Part shown: in pieces, positions 1 to 5,701 of the stretch
Position numbering within the stretch: the stretch's first letter is position 1
Layout of the letters: each line of letters opens with the position of its first letter
Assembly: GCA_038214085.1 (NCBI GenBank)
Contig: JBBQSF010000108.1
Span: 1 to 10,808, forward strand
Source: JBBQSF01 sp038214085
Lineage (GTDB): Bacteria > Bacteroidota > Bacteroidia > Bacteroidales > CG2-30-32-10
Length of the DNA stretch: 10,808 nucleotides
Reading direction: 5' to 3'
Translations under genes and position numbers: made by a program
Notes under the pieces: generated by a model
Database searches by the model: none
What the model saw: the letters and a program-made list of their open reading frames with translations, nothing else
What the model was told of the DNA's origin: nothing

Positions 1-196
1 CAGAATGTATTGCCACAGCCAATTCAACCACACCCAAGCTTGCACCCAAATGACCAGGATGATTTGATACCACATCAATAATAAACTGACGCAACTCGTT
101 GCACAACTGCTGAATCTCGTCATCATTGAGTTTGCGGAGATCCTCAGGAGAGTTTATTAGAGATAAAAGCGGGCCGGCTTTTGCTACACTATCCAA
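1..196 (-). CDS. dxs: 1-deoxy-D-xylulose-5-phosphate synthase, N-terminal fragment
   Basis: Only the first 65 codons are present; the gene runs off the left edge. The enzyme condenses pyruvate and glyceraldehyde 3-phosphate to DXP with thiamine diphosphate, the first step of the MEP isoprenoid pathway, in the cytosol. The translation contains PLLSLINSPEDLRKL near residues 9-23 and GHLGASLGVVELAVAIH at residues 48-64, the family's N-terminal signature. His49 lies in the GH motif involved in catalysis and is at the residue number usual for the family. No ATG or GTG is available in frame before an upstream stop. The only good start is TTG at 196-194, preceded by an A-rich stretch and by a TAnnTTTG promoter element 20 nt upstream. 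The gene is divergent from the amidohydrolase. Family identification is secure; the TTG start is inferred. Confidence 0.93.
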   Translation of the reverse strand, partial: MDSVAKAGPLLSLINSPEDLRKLNDDEIQQLCNELRQFIIDVVSNHPGHLGASLGVVELAVAIHS

Positions 197-215
197 TTTT
201 TTTGATTTTAACTTA

Positions 216-223
216 CAAAATTA
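216..223 (-). promoter_or_regulatory. Bacteroidota -7 promoter element for dxs
   Basis: The minus strand reads TAATTTTG, an exact match to the Bacteroidota TAnnTTTG -7 element. Its last G is 20 nt before the TTG start of dxs. No convincing -33 TTTG is visible, so this is a partial promoter call. Confidence 0.5.
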
Positions 224-360
224 GCAATAATTAAAAACATCCCTTTAAAAAAGTGAATTCTGGTTAAATAAAAAAAACGAAGAAGAATGTTCAAAACAGT
301 CAATAATTAGTATTGCTATTTTTTAGAAAAAATTTAATTTTTGATATTAAGAAACAAAAA

Positions 361-595
361 TGTCCGATAAAAAATGTAATATCCAAAAGGATGTAAATTT
401 ATTGTTTTCTTTCCTTGCCTCGTTCCTAAAGGATGAATTGATTTTTAGCAATTTACATCCTTCAGGACAGAGGCAAAATAAATTGATAAAAACCAATTTA
501 GCAATCTTGGAAAAACCAAGCTCTTGTTTTTACAAAACCCGCAAACACTTCATTTAGCATGACGTTTCATTAATTTGCTTTATTTTTATCGGACA
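361..595. mobile_element. Candidate MITE-like element with 13-bp terminal inverted repeats
   Basis: The segment begins with TGTCCGATAAAAA (361-373) and ends with its exact reverse complement TTTTTATCGGACA (583-595), giving a 235-bp unit. It holds a second perfect 13-bp inverted repeat (387-399 with 450-462), AAAGGATG twice in direct orientation (386-393, 428-435), and a small hairpin CTTGG-AAAAA-CCAAG (506-520). It carries no transposase. An open frame at 360-557 begins at its left edge but resembles nothing I recognise. No clear target-site duplication flanks it: the left flank ends ...AAACAAAAA and the right flank begins ACAGTGAAA. This fits an old non-autonomous insertion or IS remnant between dxs and the amidohydrolase. 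A structured regulatory region is an alternative. The repeats are seen directly; mobility is inferred. Confidence 0.5.
387..462. repeat. 13-bp inverted repeat inside the 235-bp element
   Basis: AAGGATGTAAATT (387-399) is perfectly complementary to AATTTACATCCTT (450-462), with a 50-nt loop. A second match, TTGCCTC (415-421) with GAGGCAA (470-476), pairs the loop to sequence just outside the stem. Confidence 0.7.
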
Positions 596-613
596 ACAGT
601 GAAAGCTTTTATA

Positions 614-621
614 TAATTTCG
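614..621 (+). promoter_or_regulatory. Near-consensus -7 element for the amidohydrolase gene
   Basis: TAATTTCG differs by one base from TAnnTTTG. Its final G is 22 nt before the ATG at 643, the same distance as at three other genes here. The -33 zone falls at the right terminal repeat of the 235-bp element, and no TTTG is visible there. Confidence 0.35.
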
Positions 622-642
622 GTAAAAATTAAATATGGGTCT

Positions 643-1836
643 ATGAGAAAGATTTCCGCAGATATTGTCTTTACTGTTCAATGTAAGCCTATAATTAACG
701 GAATTGTATTGGTTGGCGATGATGGTGAAATTGCAGAAGTATTAGATCCATTAATTCTGGATTATAAGATAAATGATGTAGAAATGCATACTGGCGCAAT
801 TTGTCCAGGTTTTGTAAATACACATTGCCATTTGGAACTTTCGTACTTGAAAAACAAAATTGAAAAACACACCAAATTAAACGGCTTTATCAATAAAATT
901 CAGGAAATCAGAAAAGAATTTAGCTCGGCTGAAACTGCTGAATCAATCCGCTTAGCAGATGCACTCATGGAAGAAAATGGAATAGTTGCAGTGGGCGATA
1001 TCTGCAATACTTCTAACAGTTTTGACGTAAAGCAAAAAAGCAGTATTTATTACCACAACTTTATTGAAACATTTGCATCAAATCCCGATTGGGCAATAAA
1101 AGCTTATCATAATTCTGTCGATTTATTCACACAAGTTGTCAAACTTTCGAGAAATAATAGTGTATCTATCACTCCGCATGCGCCCTATTCTCTTTCGAAA
1201 AAACTTTTTAGCCTAATCAAAGCACATGCTGAGGAAAACAGTTCAATTCTCAGCATTCACCATCAGGAGAGCGAGGATGAAAATGTGTTTTTTTCTTCAA
1301 ATAAAAGTTTAATAATGGAACGGAGCAGACTTTTTGGTGTTGAAAAATCCGATTTTGAAAACTGCGGATTATCCCCGCTGGAAGCCGTTTCAGAATATTT
1401 ACCTAAGCAAAATCCTTTTTTACTTGTTCACAATACGGTGAGCAGTCAAAAAGATATTGATTTTGCTCATTCCCTTTTCTCAAAAATTACCTGGTGCTTT
1501 TGTCCGAATGCCAACCTTTACATTGAAAACCGACTTCCAGACATCCCCTTGTTCGTGCAAAACAATTGTCGTATAACGCTTGGCACCGATAGCTTTGCTT
1601 CGAATAATACGCTTTCGATATTGGAAGAAATCAGAACAATTCAAAAATATTTCCCACAAATTTCCTTTGAAACAATACTGAGATGGGCAACTCTTAACGG
1701 AGCTGAATTCCTGGGCATACAAGAACTATTCGGAAGTATTGAATCCGGGAAATCACCGGGAATAAATCTCATTTCGGATTTTGATCTAACAGATCTTATT
1801 CCCACTTCAAAATCAAAAGTGGAACGAATTATATAA
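643..1836 (+). CDS. Metal-dependent amidohydrolase (COG0402 deaminase-like)
   Basis: This 397-residue cytosolic protein has no signal peptide. It carries the amidohydrolase TIM-barrel signature: HCH (His61, His63) after PGFVNT, ITPHAPYSLS (His179), HHQES (His206, Glu209), LVHNT (His263), CPNAN (288-291), and GTDSFASNN with Asp316. His61, His63, His206 and Asp316 are the expected metal ligands, with His263 and Glu209 at the active site. The family includes S-adenosylhomocysteine, methylthioadenosine, aminofutalosine and guanine deaminases and chlorohydrolases; the sequence alone does not fix the substrate. All catalytic positions are present, so it is probably active. The start at 643 is required because the ATG at 634 hits a stop after two codons. 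It is monocistronic, between the 235-bp element upstream and the repeat region downstream. The family call is firm; the substrate is unknown. Confidence 0.9.
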   Translation: MRKISADIVFTVQCKPIINGIVLVGDDGEIAEVLDPLILDYKINDVEMHTGAICPGFVNTHCHLELSYLKNKIEKHTKLNGFINKIQEIRKEFSSAETAESIRLADALMEENGIVAVGDICNTSNSFDVKQKSSIYYHNFIETFASNPDWAIKAYHNSVDLFTQVVKLSRNNSVSITPHAPYSLSKKLFSLIKAHAEENSSILSIHHQESEDENVFFSSNKSLIMERSRLFGVEKSDFENCGLSPLEAVSEYLPKQNPFLLVHNTVSSQKDIDFAHSLFSKITWCFCPNANLYIENRLPDIPLFVQNNCRITLGTDSFASNNTLSILEEIRTIQKYFPQISFETILRWATLNGAEFLGIQELFGSIESGKSPGINLISDFDLTDLIPTSKSKVERII

Positions 1837-1865
1837 AAAAGTGCACCTGAAAGACACACTCCTAC

Positions 1866-2060
1866 TAAGAAACTGTTTAAATTATATATAAAATTTTTAA
1901 TATGCCCCGTCAATTCGAGTTTTTCTATCGTCGTTTCTCGATACCCGCATACATTTTTATAATTGATTAATATCTAGAAGCGGACTCGAAGTGACGATAG
2001 AAAAAGTATCGATAATAGGGGCTTAATAATTTTGTGTTTTAAAATTTAAACAACCTTTAA
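1866..2060. repeat. Complex intergenic inverted-repeat region between convergent genes
   Basis: The outermost arms are TGTTTAAATT (1874-1883) and AATTTAAACA (2043-2052), then GCCCC (1904-1908) with GGGGC (2018-2022). Inside are three further complementary pairs: GTCAATTCGAGT (1909-1920) with ACTCGAAGTGAC (1984-1995, one mismatch), TTTTTCTATCGTC (1920-1932) with GACGATAGAAAAA (1993-2005, perfect), and TCGATAC (1938-1944) with GTATCGA (2006-2012). The blocks TTCGAGT, TCTCGATAC and ACTCGAAGTGAC resemble interspersed palindromic repeats that I recall from other Bacteroidota genomes; this was not checked. It lies between the stop of the amidohydrolase and the stop of the DUF4468-like gene, so it could also act as a bidirectional transcription end. 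No coding sequence is supported in 1837-2075. Confidence 0.7.
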
Positions 2061-2075
2061 ATTAGAAAATTAAAA

Positions 2076-2639
2076 TTACCAGTCGTCGCTGACCTTAACA
2101 GCTTCAAGCATCCCCTTTTTCAGGCTTTTTACAAAATCCTGCATATAAGCATCAACCTGAGTAAGATAACCTTCCCATGCTGGCTGATATGAAGGATCTT
2201 TTTTATTGAGCCAACGTTCGAGCGGAAAGTAGGAAATGCTTTTTAAATTCAGTTTAGAAATGGTATAACGGTATTTGTTTTCTTTAAGATCTATGGTGAA
2301 AGAATAGGAAACTACTCCAGCTTCTGTTTTAACACCTTCTTTATCAGGGGCGTTATATACTTTAAACATGTGAATTCCTTCAATTTTTCCGCTTTCCTTG
2401 TTGAGCACCTTAGCGACATTCTGGAAGTTCTTGAAAAATGAATTTCCCCAATGAACAGCTCTATTGTACAAAGAATCTTTAATGCCATTCTGGGTAATTA
2501 CGTCGGTATATGTTATTAGCTTAGTAACCGTATCAAACGGAATTTTAGGAGCAATAACTGTAGTTTGTGCAGAAAGCACTGACAAACCAGTAATGCTAAG
2601 AAAGGATATCAACAAAAATAATTTCGAAGCTGTTCTCAT
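2076..2639 (-). CDS. Secreted DUF4468-like protein
   Basis: The 187-residue protein has an N-terminal signal peptide: positively charged start, hydrophobic stretch at residues 7-23, and likely cleavage after LSA (residue 24). The mature part starts PKIPFDTVTKLITYTDVI and continues with KDSLYNRAVHW (54-64) and KESGKIEG (81-88). It has the arrangement of DUF4468, a Bacteroidota domain with a TBP-like fold found in exported proteins of unknown function. The C-terminal half (about 105-180) contains YSFTIDLKENKYRYTISKL, a beta-hairpin-like segment of the same family, and a helical end. It has no lipobox Cys, so it is probably periplasmic. It is divergent from the GldM-C-like gene, with 170 bp between starts, and convergent with the amidohydrolase. 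No clear promoter element was seen. The DUF4468 assignment rests on pattern recognition; the function is unknown. Confidence 0.75.
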   Translation of the reverse strand: MRTASKLFLLISFLSITGLSVLSAQTTVIAPKIPFDTVTKLITYTDVITQNGIKDSLYNRAVHWGNSFFKNFQNVAKVLNKESGKIEGIHMFKVYNAPDKEGVKTEAGVVSYSFTIDLKENKYRYTISKLNLKSISYFPLERWLNKKDPSYQPAWEGYLTQVDAYMQDFVKSLKKGMLEAVKVSDDW

Positions 2640-2757
2640 AAGATTGTTTTTAAGTTAAACGAATAAGATTTTACAATATTACTAATTTTTAAATATTGTG
2701 CAGCCATATTGCAATTTTTTTGCCAAAAAAGAAATATACTCTTTTTTTCTGAAATTT

Positions 2758-2788
2758 TTTGGTAACTTGTTAATTGTTTGTACATTTG
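2758..2788 (+). promoter_or_regulatory. Bacteroidota-type promoter (-33 TTTG, 19-bp spacer, -7 TACATTTG)
   Basis: TTTG at 2758-2761 and TACATTTG at 2781-2788 are separated by 19 bp and match the Bacteroidota housekeeping promoter consensus. The last G is 22 nt before the ATG at 2810, implying a leader of roughly 15 nt. It is the best promoter in the window. Confidence 0.75.
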
Positions 2789-2809
2789 CAATAACCTAAA
2801 ACTAACCTT

Positions 2810-3274
2810 ATGAACAAAATCATTTCTATTTTAATAGTTTTCTTTTTCGGAATTATGCTCGCTGGGGCTCAGAACAACAACAATCAGCAAAATCAGGGAC
2901 AAGGACAACAACAGCAAGGCCCACGACAACCTGACATGCAAAAAGACACCGTTCCTTTATTTGCCGGTCACTTTTCCGGTCCTATCAAACATGCTGATTT
3001 ACTTAAAACAGATTCTTTGTTTATCAACAAACCAGGTATTTCAATTGCAGAATTTAAACTTGTTCTCAAAAAGGATACTTCTATGAAAGATACGGCATTA
3101 ATACGCCTATACTCTAAAACAGCTAAGTTCACTCCAGAAATGAATGCCGCAGTAAAAAAGCTGATTCCCGGTCAGAATATTTTTATTGAAAACATTAAAA
3201 TTAAAGGCCAAGGCGGATCAATCAGAGGATTGGCTTACGACCGTATCGTTCTTTTTATTGAAAAGGAAAAATAA
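2810..3274 (+). CDS. Small exported protein with a GldM C-terminal-like domain
   Basis: This 154-residue protein has a signal peptide (hydrophobic 4-19, probable cleavage after GAQ or AGA near residue 20). A Gln/Asn/Gly-rich low-complexity linker spans residues 21-43. A folded domain spans about 75-152. The domain's tail, AKFTPEMNAAVKKLIPGQN then IFIENIKIKGQGGSIRGL, closely follows the pattern at the end of GldM, the periplasmic shaft of the T9SS/gliding motor (typically 'FT..q...ikkl..Gqk..fe.IkakGpDG..R.L'). GldM itself is above 500 residues with an N-terminal membrane helix, so this is a single-domain stand-alone version and not GldM. It is probably periplasmic or surface-associated. It has its own promoter and terminator, so it is transcribed alone. 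The domain similarity is inferred from memory; a T9SS link is a guess. Confidence 0.75.
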   Translation: MNKIISILIVFFFGIMLAGAQNNNNQQNQGQGQQQQGPRQPDMQKDTVPLFAGHFSGPIKHADLLKTDSLFINKPGISIAEFKLVLKKDTSMKDTALIRLYSKTAKFTPEMNAAVKKLIPGQNIFIENIKIKGQGGSIRGLAYDRIVLFIEKEK

Positions 3275-3300
3275 CGATTCTGTTTTTACAAGAAATTTAA

Positions 3301-3327
3301 AAGCTCCGTAAATCGGGGCTTTTTTTA
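3301..3327 (+). terminator. Rho-independent terminator after the GldM-C-like gene
   Basis: AAGCTCCG (3301-3308) pairs with CGGGGCTT (3314-3321) through a 5-nt loop, with one G-U pair. It is followed by a T run to 3326. It lies 27 bp past the stop at 3274. Confidence 0.85.
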
Positions 3328-3421
3328 TTCTCATAAAAGACAAGGAATATCGCAGAAAGGTATGTTTTTGTAGCTTTTTTTTTGGACTACTACGAATTCA
3401 GTATCGGTATAATTCTTTAAG

Positions 3422-3434
3422 AGGTTGTTTAAAT
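3422..3434 (+). repeat. 13-bp motif AGGTTGTTTAAAT, inverted relative to a copy at 2044-2056
   Basis: This motif is the exact reverse complement of 2044-2056 (ATTTAAACAACCT). A partial copy, CTGTTTAAATT, is at 1873-1883. The two exact copies flank the DUF4468-like and GldM-C-like genes. Confidence 0.5.
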
Positions 3435-3449
3435 ATTATTATTTAGGTG

Positions 3450-3497
3450 TTTTCAATTACTTTTTGCCCTTAAGCCCTAAAGGGAAGTAATTGAAAA
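3450..3497. repeat. Long perfect hairpin downstream of tsaB
   Basis: TTTTCAATTACTT (3450-3462) pairs perfectly with AAGTAATTGAAAA (3485-3497). Inside, CCCTT (3467-3471) pairs with AAGGG (3480-3484). It lies 59 bp past the tsaB stop on the minus strand. It could help end the efflux/tsaB transcript, but no clean T run follows it on that strand. The rest of 3328-3556 shows no gene. Confidence 0.6.
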
Positions 3498-3556
3498 TCA
3501 AGATTAGGGAAATTCGTTGAAAGTAAGAAAAATGCCTTTTCGGGCTGGACTCAACT

Positions 3557-4258
3557 TTACGGTATAACTTTATTCTTTGGAACAGTTGCCACAAAATCCT
3601 TAAGATAAAAGGGTTCAAAATATGCGACATTCTCAAATTCAGAATGATCATACTTGTGCTGTGCTATTGCACCCATACCATGAGCCGAAACTTGAAATTT
3701 TTCTATAAAAATAGTATTTTCACGCGCCCCAATCATAGGAAAACATTTGGCTGCACCATCGCCGAAAAAGTAAATTTTTGATTTAGCAAGTTCATTGCCG
3801 AAGCTGAGTTCATCAATAATTTTTGCAGACACAGCTTGAACCGGGTTTAAATTCAAATCATATAGTGCTGTATAAACTTCCATTCGTCTGGCATCAATCA
3901 TAGGGCAAAGCAATGAACCCGAGGGCAACAAACTGTTTTTAGCGACAAATTCTGCTGCCATAGATTTAAGAGTTCCAACGGAAATCAATGGAATTCCAAG
4001 CGCATAACACAAACCTTTTGCAGTGGAAACGCCAATTCTTAAGCCAGTGTAAGAACCGGGACCTTTGCTGACGGCAATTGCATTAATATCTTCAAAAGTT
4101 AAATCTGCTTCAGCCAATACTTCCGAAATAAATGTTGTGATTAATGAGGAGTGTGAATTTTCCACCAAACTTTCGCGTATACTTTTAACTTTACCGTTCG
4201 ACCACAACACTACAGAACAAACACGTGTGGCAGTTTCGAGCAATAGGATATCCGGCAT
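3557..4258 (-). CDS. tsaB: tRNA N6-threonylcarbamoyladenosine complex subunit TsaB
   Basis: The 233-residue cytosolic protein belongs to the ASKHA-fold YeaZ/TsaB family. TsaB partners TsaD (and TsaE) to transfer the threonylcarbamoyl group from TC-AMP to A37 of ANN-decoding tRNAs. Diagnostic segments are LLLETATRVCSVVL at the N-terminus (5-18), SHSS (35-38), the family hallmark SKGPGSYTGLRIGVSTAKGL (64-83), and IDARRMEVYTALYD (121-134). Length is normal and nothing is truncated. ATG is at 4258-4256. It starts 28 bp after the stop of the adaptor gene on the same strand, with no terminator between, so it probably belongs to the efflux transcription unit. Efflux genes and tsaB have no obvious functional tie; cotranscription is inferred from spacing. 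Confidence 0.95.
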   Translation of the reverse strand: MPDILLLETATRVCSVVLWSNGKVKSIRESLVENSHSSLITTFISEVLAEADLTFEDINAIAVSKGPGSYTGLRIGVSTAKGLCYALGIPLISVGTLKSMAAEFVAKNSLLPSGSLLCPMIDARRMEVYTALYDLNLNPVQAVSAKIIDELSFGNELAKSKIYFFGDGAAKCFPMIGARENTIFIEKFQVSAHGMGAIAQHKYDHSEFENVAYFEPFYLKDFVATVPKNKVIP

Positions 4259-4286
4259 TAGTTCTTAAATATTTTATTCAGGTATT

Positions 4287-5681
4287 TTATTCGCTTCCTT
4301 TTGTAAACAGATTTTTCTTGTCTACTTTTTTTACCTTATCGCCATCTTTTAACAATTTAGACACGGCTTTGAAGGGAGCAGTGACAACTTCCTCTTTTTC
4401 GGATAATCCTGAAATAATTTGAATATACGTATTGTCCTGAATGCCTGTAATTACTTTGCGTTTGGTAACGACACCATCTTTGTAAACAAAAACAAATTCT
4501 TCAATTTCAGCATCACTTTTAATCGTTTCTTTTTTGCTTACTTCAACATAATCGGTATTTTCGGAATCTTTTGTTTTTTTGTTTTTTGCTTTCAGAGAAT
4601 CTTTTTTAACAGAATCCTCACGGGTAGTAACCGCCTGAATGGGTACCGCCAGAACATTCAGCACTGTTTTTGTTTGTATGTCAACCGTTGCAGACATTCC
4701 GGGGCGAAAAGGTGAACTATTTGTATCAGCTTTGGAAAGCAGATCGGTATAAGAACTGCGAAGAATCCGGATTTTTACATCAAAATTAGTAACTTGATCT
4801 ATTGAAGTGGTTGTGGCTTCTGAACTTGCTGAATTTGAAATTTCTGTTACAATTCCTATAAATTTTCGTTTAAGATAGGCATCAACTTCAATAGCGGCCG
4901 TATCCCCTATTTTAACCCGCACGATATCGTTTTCATTTACACTTACATTCACTTCCATCTCCTTTAGATCCGCAATACGCATCATTTCGGTGCCCGCAAA
5001 CTGAGATGTACCAACCACCCTCTCCCCTTTTTCCACATTCAGTTTAGAAATTGTTCCATCAGCAGGAGCAAAAACAGAAGTTTTGGTTAAGTTATCATTT
5101 GCTTCCTTAAGCGATGCCTGTGAGCTGATAACCGTATATTCAGATGCTTTCACGCTTTCCTTGGCGCCATCAACATTGGCCAGTGCAACTGCGAATGAGG
5201 CCTTAGCTGCATCCCATTCCGATTCGGAAATTACGCCTTGTTTATATAGCTTTTCGTTGCGTGTATATGAGGCCAACGCATTTTCGTATTGTGCATTGAT
5301 TTGCGTTAAACTCGATTTTGAAGTGGCAAGATTTGCTTTTGAAGTATTTACTGCAGCACTCATTTTATCGAGTGAAGAAAGATAAAAATCAGGATTTATC
5401 TTAGCCAAGAGGTCGCCTTTTTTAACCTGATCGCCTTCTTTTACGTAGAGTTCGACAATTTCGCCTGAAACATCCGGACTAATTTTTACTTCAATCTCAG
5501 GTTGAATTTTCCCGTTGGCAGAAACTGTTTCAACAATGGTTTTCTTGGTCACTAAATCAGTACTAACTAACGTTTCTTCAGTACTACCAATCCAACCCTT
5601 CTTTTTGGCTACAATTACAAATATGATTAAAACGCCAAATGCGATCAGCAAGTAACGAACCAGTTTTTTTTTATTTTTCAT
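4287..5681 (-). CDS. Periplasmic adaptor (membrane fusion protein, MacA/HlyD family)
   Basis: This 464-residue protein links an inner-membrane exporter to a TolC-type outer-membrane channel. It has a cytoplasmic Lys-rich start and one membrane helix (about 8-25). A beta-barrel/lipoyl half follows (about 48-98, with ISPDVSGEIVELYVKEGDQV). A long alpha-helical hairpin rich in Ala/Ser/Lys spans about 100-200. The second lipoyl half begins near 201 with SVFAPADGTISKLNVEKGE. The beta-barrel contains RPGMSATVDI (326-335), typical of the family. A charged Lys/Asp/Glu/Ser insertion at about 353-392 splits the membrane-proximal domain, which resumes with FVFVYKDGVVTKRKV (396-410). The architecture with a membrane anchor fits ABC-type (MacA) partners better than lipidated RND adaptors. 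It starts 20 bp after the TolC gene stop; tsaB follows. No pump gene is adjacent in the window. Confidence 0.92.
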   Translation of the reverse strand: MKNKKKLVRYLLIAFGVLIIFVIVAKKKGWIGSTEETLVSTDLVTKKTIVETVSANGKIQPEIEVKISPDVSGEIVELYVKEGDQVKKGDLLAKINPDFYLSSLDKMSAAVNTSKANLATSKSSLTQINAQYENALASYTRNEKLYKQGVISESEWDAAKASFAVALANVDGAKESVKASEYTVISSQASLKEANDNLTKTSVFAPADGTISKLNVEKGERVVGTSQFAGTEMMRIADLKEMEVNVSVNENDIVRVKIGDTAAIEVDAYLKRKFIGIVTEISNSASSEATTTSIDQVTNFDVKIRILRSSYTDLLSKADTNSSPFRPGMSATVDIQTKTVLNVLAVPIQAVTTREDSVKKDSLKAKNKKTKDSENTDYVEVSKKETIKSDAEIEEFVFVYKDGVVTKRKVITGIQDNTYIQIISGLSEKEEVVTAPFKAVSKLLKDGDKVKKVDKKNLFTKGSE

Positions 5682-5701
5682 AACAGATCAATTAATCGGT
5701 A

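Noticed and set aside
360..557. 65-codon open frame MSDKKCNIQKD... starting at the left terminal repeat
   Set aside because: It overlaps the terminal repeat and internal inverted repeats, has no signal, domain or well-placed promoter, and looks like chance coding in the element.
4065..5385. Plus-strand open frames opposite tsaB and the adaptor gene
   Set aside because: They are antisense shadows of well-supported genes, with no recognisable protein features.
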